Positions 33,801 to 44,013 are shown, counted from the stretch's first letter. The stretch: 64,000 bases of DNA from Leptodactylus fallax (GCA_947044405.1 CAMRHE010000017.1:11805001-11869000); one strand, 5' to 3'. Notes: generated by a model from the sequence alone, not told the origin. Program-made: numbers and translations.

Positions 33801-34018
33801 GAGCCCTATATGGGACAGTGATTATATATGACTGTAAAGTGCTGCGGAATATGATGGCGCTATATAAGTAAGCTAAATCAATAAAATAAATTTCATGGAG
33901 GATGTGTGTGCACCATAAACAATGTCTTACAGAACGCGCCACTCACCTGGTCATCGCCGTCGCTGCTGTCTGTATCAGACTCGATGATAAAACGACGTTT
34001 GCGGTTATTTTTAGACAT
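30853..34018 (-). CDS. gcna: GCNA/ACRC-like germ-cell SprT-domain protease, 8 exons
   Basis: Exons (plus coordinates, transcribed right to left): 33947-34018, 33249-33326, 33055-33139, 32915-32960, 32619-32763, 31376-31505, 31077-31284, 30853-30937. All seven introns are GT/AG and phases agree throughout, giving 849 nt, 282 residues plus TGA. Residues 1-50 are acidic and serine-rich with two similar motifs (FIIESDTDSSDGDD and RICESDTEDSGGDE) resembling SUMO-interacting motifs. The SprT-type zinc protease core has HEMCH (H194, E195, H198) and a likely third ligand H212. A C-terminal zinc ribbon uses C249, C252, C270 and C273. GCNA proteins act in germ-cell nuclei on DNA-protein crosslinks and genome stability; that role is taken from the family. 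The start MSKNNRKRR is chosen because it follows a TATA box and the next in-frame upstream Met lies before it. It is much shorter than human ACRC, lacking the long acidic repeats. SPRTN is less likely given the zinc-ribbon arrangement. Confidence 0.9.
31534..32618 (-). repeat. ~110-bp tandem repeat filling intron 5
   Basis: About ten units of 109-111 bp (first 100 bp), with starts marked by GATACTAGAGATAT at about 31538, 31638, 31749, 31858, 31969, 32078, 32187, 32296, 32407 and 32518. Other unit words are CCCTCCATTCACTGCGCCC and GTACATTATAACTGTATAC. The array spans all but about 28 bases of the 1113-base intron (31506-32618). On the plus strand its last unit ends in CTGTATAC, the reverse complement of the splice donor GTATACAG of exon 5, so the donor itself lies in the repeat. 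Confidence 0.95.
33690..33880 (+). repeat. SINE fragment (copy C) in intron 1
   Basis: Contains GGAGTTTGTATGTTCTCCCT, TTTCCTCCGGGTACTCCG, GATTGTGAGCCCTATATGGG and GTGCTGCGGAATATGATG with GGCGCTATATAAG. The tRNA head is missing. It is antisense to the gcna-like gene. Confidence 0.8.
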
Positions 34019-34097
34019 TTTGCTCAAATATAAGTATAGCAAAATCCTCACTCCACAAACTCTATCACCCTCAGAGTGGTAATGGCCGGAACCAGAA

Positions 34098-34145
34098 CTT
34101 TTATATGCTCTTGTATATTGTGACATCATGACTTGTGTGACATCA
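34098..34145 (-). promoter_or_regulatory. TATA box and two CRE-like sites upstream of gcna-like gene
   Basis: On the minus strand TATAAAAG (34098-34105) lies about 80 bases before the start codon. TGATGTCA (plus TGACATCA) occurs at 34121-34128 and 34138-34145, one mismatch from the CRE octamer. Male-germ-cell promoters often combine TATA and CRE sites read by CREM, which would fit a germ-cell gene, but binding is inferred. Confidence 0.5.
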
Positions 34146-34408
34146 TAATACTAGGTCATTGCTTATAGAACACTGATACACATATATGTATACAGTTGAA
34201 ACCAGAAGTTTCCATACACTATATAAAAAGACACATATGGATGTTTTTCTCACTATCTGACATGAAATCAGAGTAAACCTTTCCCGTTTTAGGTCAATTA
34301 GGATTACCAAAATTATTTATATTTGCCAAATGCCAGAATAATGAGAGAGAGAGTTTTTAAGGCATTTTTTAATACTATCTGCAAAGTCAAAAGTTTCCAT
34401 ACATTTCA

Positions 34409-34960
34409 TTAGTATTTGGTACCATTGCCCATAAACTGTATGACTTGGGTCACACGTTTTGGATCTCCTTCCACAAGCTTCTCACAATAGTAATTTGGGC
34501 CCATTCCTCCTGACAGAGTTGGTGTCACTGAGCCATGATTGGAGGCCGCCACGCTCGTACCTGCCTTTTCAGCTTTGCCCATAAATTTTCAATAGGATTG
34601 AGATCAGGACTTTGTGATGGCCACTCCAAAACATTGACTGTGTTATCCTTAAGCCACTTTGTAACCAGTTTGGCAGTAGCTTCGGGTCATTGTCCATTTG
34701 GAAAACCCATTTGCGCCCAAGCTTTAACTTCCTGGCCGATGTCTTGAGATGTTGCTTCAGTATTGCCACATAATGTTCTTTCCTCATGATGCCATCTATT
34801 TTGTGAAGTGCACCAGTCCCTCCTGCAGCAAAACAACCCCACAACATGATGCTGCCACCCCCGTGTGTTACAGTTGGGATGGGGTTCTTAGGCTTGCGAG
34901 CTTCTCCCTTTTCCCTCCAAATGTAACAATGGTCATTATGGCCAAGCCTGAGAATACCAT
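34409..34960 (-). pseudogene. Sleeping Beauty-like transposase C-terminal fragment
   Basis: On the minus strand it reads YIWREKGEARKPKNPIPTV, then [31 protein letters not shown] and, after a frame change, the SPDLNPIE region in another frame, with the stop at 34409-34411. It keeps the second catalytic Asp block, but the first Asp block and the whole DNA-binding half are absent. Inactive. Confidence 0.85.
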
Positions 34961-35072
34961 CCCAACTGTGATATACGGGGGTGGCAGCATCATGTTGAGT
35001 TGTTTTGCTGCAGGAGAGACTGGTGCACTTCACAAACTGGATGGCATCATGAGGAAAGAACATTATGTATAT
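34925..35072 (+). pseudogene. Inverted duplicate of the same transposase region
   Basis: Reads on the plus strand PENTIPTV, GGGSIML and FAAGETGALHKLDGIMRKEH, which is the same segment found on the minus strand at about 34780-34920. The two arms (roughly 130 bp, about 90 percent alike by eye) face each other around a centre of about 50 bases. Confidence 0.85.
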
Positions 35073-35103
35073 ATTATGATCTCCTTTCTGATTTACTACT
35101 GAC

Positions 35104-35220
35104 AGTGTGTGTGTGTGTATAGTAAATGTATTACCCCTGGTGCACTGAAGTGAGACAGGGGAAGAAGAATTATGATACACAGCCTTCCACCGTCAGAAAG
35201 GAGAAAAATAACTTATAACA
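35104..35220. repeat. Dispersed repeat also present, inverted, at 53047-53145
   Basis: Shared words: GGTGCACTGAAG (here) and CTTCAGTGCACC (there); ACACAGCCTTCCAC and GTGGAAGGCTGTGT; AGAAAGGAG and CTCCTTTCT. Class unknown. Confidence 0.6.
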
Positions 35221-35639
35221 ATATTAGTTGGCCAGCAGCGTATAGTCAAGGAGAGATCCTGTGAAGCTGTGACACAAGGGGGAAAGATTACTAAGTGGGG
35301 GCTCCGACAGGGGATAGGAATGATGGGAATATTGTTTGTACAGATCTGTTGTGAACAAGACTTCATGATGGTTTGGGGTTAGATAGAGAAGGAAAGGGGA
35401 ATGTAAATGTGGCTGATGTTCATAAGGAGAAATTGGGCAGTGGGGCCCATGCTGAGCTTTTGCACCAGGGCCCGAGAACTTGTAGTTAAACCACTGCATA
35501 CCACAAGGGTTGTAAAGTCAGGTATTGGTTCCACAAACTTGACAGCAAATTTTCCTTGCTTCTGATTTTTACAGTCTCTTCATAGATCATGGCCCCCACA
35601 TGTTAAAACACTCCCTTTGCTGGCCCTCGCACAGTATAA

Positions 35640-35850
35640 TACCCAATTTGCACTCTATAATGTCCTGTAGTAGCCCGTTCACCAAGTATAATATCCCACA
35701 GTGGCCTCCGTACAATATAATGTCCCACAGTGGCCCCCGTACAATATAATGTCCCACAGTGGCCCCCGTACAATATAATGTCCCACAGTGGCCCCTCCAC
35801 ACAGTATAATGTCCCACAGTAGCCCCTCCACACAGTATAATGTCTCGCAG
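35640..35850 (-). repeat. Second locus of the GGGGCCACT minisatellite
   Basis: On the minus strand about six units of ~30 bp read GGGGCCACTGTGGGACATTATA. Clearly the same family as 1359-2612 but older and shorter. The palindrome-bearing block at 35938-35975 lies on its upstream side, as at the first locus. Confidence 0.85.
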
Positions 35851-35929
35851 TGGCCCCTTCGGTGTTCTTTGCAAATACTGTAAAAAATTTCTGGTTTGGC
35901 AAAACCATAAATTATTGGGGTTCACCGGC

Positions 35930-36160
35930 AGCAAACTATTATGTTCAGGGGTCTCTTCAGACCCCAGAGTATAATGATTGAAGACCCCGGGAAGGTGATC
36001 AAACATAAACAGTGTTAATCACCTCTCCTGGACTTTGGCGCCAGTCTTTAGGCCTCTTCAATGACATCATAGATGTCACATGGGTCACGCTGGCCTCATG
36101 GACCATAATGACACTGGCGTGACACACCTGACCACTGAGGCCCAATAAACTGTTCATTGA
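35930..36160 (-). repeat. Hairpin-bearing dispersed repeat, copy at 36 kb
   Basis: Carries ATGTTCAGGGGTCTCTTCAG and AGACCCCAGAGTATAATGAT as a near-perfect palindrome, then GGAAGGTGATC and the CpG-derived right part with ACCACTGAGGCCCAAT. Confidence 0.65.
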
Positions 36161-38050
36161 TGCATGTAGACATTGGCCCACATTTACTAAGGTGGATGCA
36201 CCACAAAAGTGTCCAAAAATGCGCCTTAGCTTGGCACAAGTTTGTTGCACATTGGTGCTTCTCAGTCTCTGTGCCCTGTTTGCCACTTTTTAGACAGTGG
36301 GCAAGTCGGGTGGGAATCTGGGTGGTCCTGGGCAGAGATGCTCCAGACTGCCAGATTTACTGTTGTTGATCTACAACCAGGTGCACCTACAAGTACGAAA
36401 TACCAGTCTTAATAAATTCCGCTATCACTTTAAAGGCAGAGTTTTTGTGACAGAATGTGCTGCAAAAAATCTCCCTCCCATTCATTTCAATGAGCGATAG
36501 ACAAAAATCATCTAATGGAAAAAAGAAGCATCCTGCCCGATCTTCAAGCAGATTCTACCTGAACCTTCCTTACTACCGTGCTGTGTGAACTTGCCCTTAC
36601 AAGGTTTTCTCTTGACTTTGGTAACTGTGTGCAAAAATAGTGATCACATTTCTTAAGAAACAGAGGTCATAATGGAAGATGTAGTCTAGGATCAGCTATA
36701 GGCTGGGGAATAGTTCTAGGGATACGCCATCGATCGGCAGTGGACTGGAAAGATTTAGGTTTGTTGGGATTTTGTCGAATTGTACGGTTTATCGTTCCAT
36801 AGTACACGCTCTATTCCGGCTTCTAGTAAGACAACTTGAGAAAACAGAGAACAAAGCTGCTCTGGAGACTATCCCCCCCATGATAGACCCTCATCCTGGG
36901 ATTAGAAGGACCATCGGTAAGGGTGAAGTGAAGCAAACGCAATCCCGACAAATCTTGGAGAGGCCAAGGACTTGGAGGCTATCCTTCTGCTATTTTAAAC
37001 CACCACTGGAGATGTGTAATGGGTGTCTCCGATGGCTTGCTTCCAGCTAAAAGGCTTCCGCTTGGCTGCTCCACATCATGTAAGTTTGTTTAGGATGCAT
37101 AATTCATGAAGGGTACATAACACCATCCTTCAATAACTTTTCACTCACCGCTTACTCGATGGGAATGAAAGTGACAGAGCCGAGAAGCTCCTGAAATCTG
37201 AAATTATCACGCGATGTGTCCGGGGACTGTTTGCTGGAGAGCGATTGTCTCGTTATTTTGGCTTCCTTAACTTTCTGGTGTCTTCTAGGAAATGCCACTC
37301 GCGGCAGAAGTTGTACTTTTTGGATCTGATACTTTTATAATCTTTTAATGTGCAATACATTTGGCATGTATGGTATATATAGAAGAAAAAGATCTATAGT
37401 CCTAATATTCTCCTGAATGAAGATATTGAGTCATATTCCTAAATACATTCATGATTAAAAATACTTATAAATCATTCAATTATTTTAGAAAATACAGACA
37501 TTTTAGGGAAAAGAAGTAAATGGCTCCTTAGGAATCATATATTTATAGGGAATGTATCACTTTTTTTTTTTTTTTATCAAAAAAAAAAAAAGCTATATCT
37601 GATTGTAGATTTTTTTTAAATTCTATTTTCAGTACATGATTAGGGGGCGGCAATCTTGTCTGAGCTTCTACCCTGCTCTGTTAACGGCATTTAGTGATTT
37701 GCTTTACAGTATAATCATGGCCATAGGAAGCAATAGCCTGGAGCCGATTCATTGAGGTCTATGGGAGAATTTTCTAGACATGTTCTGTGCATAAGGAGAT
37801 AAGCTGTGACATCATCTATTGTCAATAGTCACTGTAATGATGGGTCAGTGGTGTTATCTTATATAGTCTGTGATGTAAATCAGATGACTGCTGCAAAGAA
37901 AACCCTACAGAATTGGCAAATTTATTATTAGGTTTAGTGGTCAGAGTGACAATTGTGGAATATAGTGCTAAAGATAGATGTACTTAAAATAAATAAAAAT
38001 ATATATTTTATATAATAAATATAAATATATTATCTTTAGACTTATTAAAG
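36161..38050. other. Intergenic, no gene recognised
   Basis: Contains homopolymer T and A runs at 37560-37595 and AT-rich DNA at 37985-38040. 36180-36600 has degraded repeat words. No exon or RNA gene can be supported. Confidence 0.3.
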
Positions 38051-38056
38051 TATCTA

Positions 38057-39623
38057 CAGTCATGGCCAAAAGTTTTGAGAATGATACAAATATTAATTTT
38101 TACAAAGTCTACTGCTTCAGTTTTTCTAATGGCAATTTGCATATACTCCAGAATGTTATAAAGAGTGATCAGCTTAACAGCAATTACTTGCAAAGTCAAT
38201 ATTTGCCTAGAAAATGAACTTTATCCCCCAAAACACATTTCAACATCATTGCAGCCCTGCCTTAAAAGGACCACCTAACATCGTTTCAGTGATTGCTCCA
38301 TTAACACAGGTGTGGGTGTTGATGAGGACAGGGCTGGAGATCAATCTGTCATGATTAAGTAAGAATGACACCACTGGACACTTTAAAAGGAGGCTGGTGC
38401 TTGCCATCATTGTTTCTCTTCTGTTAACCATGGTTATCTCTAAAGAAACACGTGCAGTCATCATTGCACTGCACAAAAATGGCCTAACTGGGAAGAGTAT
38501 TGCAGCTAGAAAGATTGCACCTCAGTCAACAATCTATCGCATCATCAAGAACTTCAAGGAGAGAGGTTCCATTGGTGCCAAAAAGGCTCCAGGGCGCCCA
38601 AGAAAGACCAGCAAGCGGCAGGACCGTCTCTTAAAAGTGTTTCAGCTGCGGGATCGGGCTACCAGCAGTGCAGAGCTTGCTGAGGAATGGCAGCAGGCAG
38701 GTGTGAGTGCATCTGCACGCACTGTGAGGCGGAGACTCTTGGAGCAAGGCCTGGTCTTAAGGAGGGCAGCAAAGAAGCCACTTCTCTCCAGAAAAAACAT
38801 CAGGGACAGACTGATATTCTGCAAAAGGTACAGGGAGTGGACTGCTGAGGACTGGGGTAAAGTCATTTTCTCTGATGAATCCCCTTTTCGATTGTTTGGA
38901 ACATCTGGAAAACAGCTTATTCGGAGAAGAAGAGGTGAGCGCTACCACCAGTCTTGTCTCATGCCAACTGTAAAGCATCCTGAAACCATTCATGTGTGGG
39001 GTTGCTTCTCAGCCAAGGGAATTGGCTCTCTCACAGTCTTGCCTAAAAACACAGCCATGAATAAAGAATGGTACCAGAATGTCCTCCAAGAGCAACTTCT
39101 CCCAACCGTCCAAGAGCAGTTTGGCGCTCAACAATGCCTTTTCCAGCATGATGGAGCACCTTGCCATAAAGCAAAGGTGATAACTAAATGGCTCAGGGAA
39201 CAAAACATAGAGATTTTGGGTCCATGGCCTGGAAACTCCCCAGATCTTAATCCCATTGAGAACTTGTTGTCAATCATCAAGAGACGGGTGGACAAACAAA
39301 AACCAACAAATTCAGACAAAATTAAAGCATTGATTCTGCAAGAATGGACTGCTATCAGTCAGGATTTGGTCCAGAAGTTGATTGAGAGCATGCCAGGGAG
39401 AATTGCAGAGGTCCTGAAGAAGAAGGGTCAACACTGCAAATATTGACTTGCTGCATTAACTCATTCTAACTGTCAATATAAGCTTCTGTTACTCATAATA
39501 TGAATGCAATTATATTTCTGTATGTGATAAAAACATCTGACAAACACACATAAAAACCAGAGGGCAGCAGATCATGTGAAAATATAATATTTGTGTCATT
39601 CTCAAAACTTTTGGCCATGACTG
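38057..39623 (+). mobile_element. Complete Tc1 element, DD35E, with intact transposase
   Basis: The outer 28 bp at both ends are exact inverses (CAGTCATGGCCAAAAGTTTT and on to GAGAATGA) and similarity continues imperfectly to about 60 bp. TA lies on both sides (38055-38056 and 39624-39625). At 1567 bp it is typical for Tc1. It holds a full-length transposase with no stop. Everything needed for cut-and-paste is visible, although activity is not shown. The spacing suggests the DD35E branch (a family called Traveler has been described with this spacing); this needs a search. Confidence 0.95.
38430..39446 (+). CDS. Tc1 transposase, intact, 338 residues
   Basis: Cuts the element out at its inverted ends and inserts it at TA. 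The start at 38430 has an excellent context (ACCATGG) and gives MVISKETRAV, the usual family N-terminus; an upstream in-frame ATG at 38397 would add 11 hydrophobic residues and is less likely. Residues 1-50 form a paired-like helix-turn-helix, GRPRK (55-59) is the AT-hook-like linker, and about 61-120 form the second helix-turn-helix. Catalytic residues are D149 (FSDESPF), D241 (QHDGAPCH) and E277 (NPIEN), with 35 residues between the last two. The C-terminus is GRIAEVLKKKGQHCKY. Length fits the family (about 340). One oddity: the residue after NPIENL is Leu, where relatives usually have Trp, which may or may not harm activity. No frameshift or stop. Confidence 0.95.
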   Translation: MVISKETRAVIIALHKNGLTGKSIAARKIAPQSTIYRIIKNFKERGSIGAKKAPGRPRKTSKRQDRLLKVFQLRDRATSSAELAEEWQQAGVSASARTVRRRLLEQGLVLRRAAKKPLLSRKNIRDRLIFCKRYREWTAEDWGKVIFSDESPFRLFGTSGKQLIRRRRGERYHQSCLMPTVKHPETIHVWGCFSAKGIGSLTVLPKNTAMNKEWYQNVLQEQLLPTVQEQFGAQQCLFQHDGAPCHKAKVITKWLREQNIEILGPWPGNSPDLNPIENLLSIIKRRVDKQKPTNSDKIKALILQEWTAISQDLVQKLIESMPGRIAEVLKKKGQHCKY

Positions 39624-39639
39624 TACAACTTTTAGAGAC

Positions 39640-40380
39640 TTTTAGAGACGGGAATCATGTATAATACTTGGAGGTTGGCCTGGCTTGGTCACAGCAGAGG
39701 CCAGCAAAGTGCTGTTTAATCCATAAGCTTTTTGCCCAGCCATTTGCTCCAGCTGTTTTCCTCTCACCAGAAGTCCCACAGGCGCTAGAAATATAAAACT
39801 GGCCATTCGTCGTGGTCACAATCAAATTTGGAAACAGAAGAGCGATCAGCACTCAGGATTCTGACGCTCAGGACAGTTCTAATGGCATTTAAATGGCGAG
39901 CATTTTGGGAACGAGAAGAGAGCCAGCCTTGGAAATTAATCCATCCAGAGTAAATTACAATATTTTTTACATTTCTATTATTTTTCATATTTGCTTATGC
40001 AAATGAAGTTATAAAGTATTATAATAGAGTCAAATCTGCTATTTGGATGGTGCAGAAAATGAGCGAAATATCCCATAAAAATAGAAGTGTCATGTCTGTG
40101 GGTCAGAAGCCCAAGGACTTGACTTTTCACATTGTACAAAACAGAATTTTGACCCGAAGCTGCCTATTTACGAGAGAGATCAAAATGACTGTGGAATGGA
40201 TAGATAAGGTTCCATAGATAGTTGATAAATTAATAAATTCACAAACAGATAATTGGTAGAGATGGTTGAACCTCTGATTCATTTCATTTCATTTCATTTC
40301 ATTTTGGTTTTGGACTGTTCGGCCCAAACCAATCTAAAAAAATGTGAGCTAGATCAAAGCATATGACATGGCTGAAAATA
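39640..40380. other. Intergenic stretch
   Basis: Single-copy-looking sequence. 40278-40304 is an (ATTTC)n-like run. 40255-40335 resembles the left end of the hairpin-bearing repeat family (GAGATGGTTGAACC ... TTCGGCCCAAACC). No gene. Confidence 0.35.
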
Positions 40381-40384
40381 ATTA

Positions 40385-40735
40385 TGTGGAATGGATAGAA
40401 AGAAAGAAGGAAAGAAAGGAAGATGAAAGGAGGAGGCAGGATAGAGGGAGGAAGGAAGGAAAGAAGGAAGACAAAGGATAAAAGGAAGACGAAGGATAAA
40501 AGGAAGATGAAGGATAGAAGGGAGGAAGAAAAGGATGAAAGGAGGAGGAAGGATAGAAGAGGAAGGAAAGAAGGAAGAAAGGAAGACGAAGGATAGAAGG
40601 AAAGGAAAGGATGAATGAAGGAGGAAGGATAGAAGGGAGGATGGAAGGAAAGAAGGAAGCAAAGGATAAAAAGAAGAGGAAGGAAAGGAGAGGAAGAAAG
40701 AAGCAATAAAGGATTAAAGATGGAAGAAAAGAAAT
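40385..40735 (+). repeat. Purine-rich (GGAA/GAAG)n low-complexity tract
   Basis: About 350 bp almost purely purine on the plus strand with irregular GGAAGGAAAG-type units. The long minus-strand frame reading Ser/Phe/Leu/Pro is a composition artefact. Confidence 0.9.
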
Positions 40736-41119
40736 AAGGAATATTCACAGACAATTGGTACGAACCAGACAGTATTGTTTGGTATTATATATCCCTTCTT
40801 GCAATCTTCAAGTAAACAGTAGTATTGTTCGCTTCATTTTCTGAGCTATATTGTATAGTCCTATAACAACGATAAGGCTACATGCACATGACCATGTACA
40901 TGTAACCAGACCGTCATTAAATGGCGCGGACGAGAATACGAAAAAACACGGACGTGTGCATGGGGCCATAGAAAAGAATGGGTGAAAAGCATGGCTAGCA
41001 CGCTGTCCATGCACAATGCATGAGGCCTTAAGGTGGTGCGGTAGATTTACTACAGTGTTAGATGAATAGATTTGAGATGGATAGATAGATAAATGACAGA
41101 TTTAGTGTATATTGTAGCT

Positions 41120-41600
41120 AGCAGTCACATATACTGACCCATCACCTGTTATTTACATCGCTCATTATTTATCTCCTTATTATCCCTCGAATACATTAAA
41201 AAGTTTTCAACAAACCTAAAACAATTAAGAATAAGAAGCGGCAGAACAAATAATAGTTTTCTGCACATTACACAAAGTGTGACTTTATTGGTAAGCCATG
41301 TAAATGACACAATGATTTGTAATTTATGCACCTGCAATTACTGCCAGAAATCCCGGCAGAAGAATAACTTTCTAATTACCGGATGCCATCTCCCAATCTT
41401 TCCGTCTTGGTAATACTTGAAATGTTAAAACTAATGTTCCATTTTTATGTGAGTCATTGAACGCTCGGGGAATTTCTGAACAAAAACCTTGGTATGAAAG
41501 AGAATTGGATTTGAAGACTTTACGAGTGTGATCTGGGTCTGAGTGCCATTCTCCCAGGGAGTTTGGAGCCGAGCACTGAGGAGCAGCGATAATTAAAATT
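41120..41600. other. Candidate conserved non-coding block
   Basis: Repeat-free, AT-rich, with ATTTGTAATTTATGCACC, GCAATTACTGCC and TTTCTAATTACCGG. No exon signal. Regulatory role is conjecture. Confidence 0.3.
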
Positions 41601-41639
41601 CTGCTGTTTGTGTCTTAGCTCGGATACATTTTGATATAT

Positions 41640-43340
41640 GCACGCCACATGACACTCAAGGTTGATCCCTTTTTGAAAAGACTACAACATATTTTGTGTT
41701 ATTTCATTCGCTCGTCTTTTGTTCTTAGTTTGTGTTTTCCAAAAAAAAAAAGGAATACAAGTAACAAAAGACATTTTACCAGGAGGTACTTTGACTTTCT
41801 TAAGCTGAGCTCACATCTGCGTCACAGTCTTCATTCGGAGCCTTTATTGTAGATTTGGTCTCAATAGCCTGGCATGCAGCACTATGGCACCATCTGATGG
41901 GCCGCATTATGTCAGTGGGGTTGGTTTGCTGGGTCCGTCGATCCTAAATTGGTGGGTGAAGATTACCTGGTATGATGTCTCACATATGGAAAAAACAGAA
42001 GATTCTGCTCCCTACAGCTCTCTCCCGCATTCAGAAGCAGCATGAAGGACATTATGCAGCAGTACTGAGCAGTATTGATGGGAAGAAATAACATAGCATT
42101 TAGCACCATGACACACCCTGACGGACCCCATTATATCAGTGGGGGGTGTCTCTTGGGTCTGTTCAACCTGAGATGGTGGGAGAAGACTACCTGGTATGAT
42201 ATCTCTCATAGACAACACATGGCAAATCAGGAGCTTCTGTTCCCTACGTCTTTCTCCCATACATTACACAGCAGTACTGAACAGTATTGATGGGAATAAA
42301 GCTGTGGGGTTAGATAGAAAACCCACTATTAGCTGCCGCACCGACTCTGTATGTCTCTGCTTCTCAATCACTTGTCTTCTGCTTTTCTCTTTCTCCTTCT
42401 ATGTGGTGCTGTAATCTGATCCCTCTGTTAGTCTGTCTCATCTCACAAGACAGCCTTAGCAAAAAGCAAAGAGTTTATGAGCCAGGAACAAGCCTGTTAA
42501 GTGAAGAAAAAGGCATTTTCTTTTAATGAAAAATGTTACCGTGTTTCTTATGGTGTCCTGCGCTATTGGTTTGTGTAAAGTTTGTTGAAAAACCAGTGAC
42601 CATTTAAGGTCTATTACACATGGAAGGAACCATGGCACTAAGTGTCTCTATGGCTTTGAAGTAAGGGCCAGTAGTTATGAAGTGTAGTCTATGTGCTTGG
42701 CAGTGGCCATTATGCACATTGAGTATACAGTGGTACATATACGTGTAGTACATTGGGCCCCTCTATAGTCAACCAATGGTCACTGTTTTGAATATTAAAG
42801 CTATAATGGGAGTTCTTTCTGGAAGGAAAACCCTTCATAGCCATCAGGTTCCTCGCCCTCCAGAATACCCATTAACAGCATAAATTTATATTTCGCTTTC
42901 TTTTTTACTGGTGATCTGTAACCAGACATGAGCAATATAATAATTTCACAGCAGCCGGAGATCCGCCGGTGTCCTGTGTCTAATATAACCTGTACCTGGC
43001 TTTATTATAGGATTCTCAGATTGCACAAGTGTGAGCTTATTGCACATTACCCATATGTTATCTCTAAACTAAATGAAAGGTGACAGAATTGTATGAAAGC
43101 GATGAGACGGCTGCCATAACCTGCGGCCATTCCCTATGGAGACATTTGGAGAGGGACAGGTCACTAGACTGCAGTTTATCAATGTCACATAGTCTACAAT
43201 ATGAAATTACATTTAAGGAAACACATTATATAGATGGATGGTTTTTATCTGTCTTTGGCAGTATATGGCTATAGGCCCTCTATCAAACACCATTTATCAG
43301 TTCTATGTATAGAATAATCTATGCAAAAAGATGTCACTGT
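41640..43340. other. Intergenic, no gene recognised
   Basis: 41860-42310 contains two diverged direct copies of a ~200-bp segment (shared words ATTATG/ATTATATCAGTGGGG, ACCTGGTATGATAT/GTCTC, CAGCAGTACTGA). The remainder is ordinary sequence without supported genes. Confidence 0.4.
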
Positions 43341-43347
43341 ACACATA

Positions 43348-44013
43348 CAGTACCGTCCAAAAGTTTGGACACACCTTCTCATTCCAAGAGTTTTCTGTAT
43401 TTTCATGACTATAAAAATTGTAGATTCGAACTGAAGGCATCAAAACTATGAATTAACACAAGTGGAATTATATACTTAACAAAAAAGTGTGAAACAACTG
43501 AAAATATGTCTTATATTCTAGGTTCTTCAAAGTAGCCACCTTTTGCTTTGATTACTGCTTTGCACACTCTTGGCATTCTCTTGATGAGCTTCAAGAGGTA
43601 GTCACCTGAAATGGTTTTCACTTCACAGGTGTGCCCTGTCAGGTTTAATAAGTGAGATTTCTTGCCTTATAAATGGGGTTGGGACCATCAGTTGTGTTGT
43701 TCAGAAGTCAGGTGGATACACAGCTGATAGTCCTACTGAATGGAGTGTTAGAATTTGTATTATGAAAAAAGCAGCTCTACCTCTTGAAGCTCATCAAGAG
43801 AATGCCAAGAGTGTGCAAAGCAGTAATCAAAGCAAAAGGTGGCTACTTTGAAGAACCTAGAATATAAGACATATTTTCAGTTGTTTCACACTTTTTTGTT
43901 AAGTATATAATTCCACTTGTGTTAATTCATAGTTTTGATGCCTTCAGTGTGAATCTACAATTTTTATAGTCATGAAAATACAGAAGGTGTGTCCAAACTT
44001 TTGGTCTGTACTG
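43348..44013 (+). mobile_element. Internally deleted derivative of the DD38E Tc1 (666 bp)
   Basis: TA on both sides (43346-43347, 44014-44015). The left part matches 7313-7752, through the transposase start region (TTTGTATTATG...AAAAAAGCAGCT). It then jumps directly to CTACCTCTTGAAGCTCATC, equivalent to 8671 on. About 0.9 kb of transposase is missing and both inverted arms remain, so it is MITE-like. The right arm also lacks about 20 bp near its outer end (TACAGAAGGTGTGTCC). Confidence 0.93.

Larger units (their letters stand above)
34193..35072 (-). mobile_element. Sleeping Beauty-like Tc1 fragment, 5' lost
   Basis: The 3' terminus at 34193 (CAGTTGAAACCAGAAG, after TA at 34191-34192) is of the Sleeping Beauty/Tdr type. 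A related direct-repeat word, AGTTTCCATACA, occurs both at the outer end (about 34208) and about 180 bp inward (about 34392), the IR/DR layout of that group. No 5' terminus exists; the other end passes into an inverted duplication (34925-35072). Confidence 0.85.

Noticed and set aside
34016..34129. Upstream in-frame Met at 34129 as start of the gcna-like protein
   Set aside because: It lies upstream of the TATA box and among the CRE-like sites, so it would precede the probable transcription start.
38397..38429. 11-residue N-terminal extension of the DD35E transposase
   Set aside because: The ATG at 38430 has a near-ideal context and matches the usual family N-terminus; the extension is hydrophobic and atypical.
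40299..40754. 151-codon minus-strand protein rich in Ser, Phe, Leu and Pro
   Set aside because: Translation of a purine-rich low-complexity tract.
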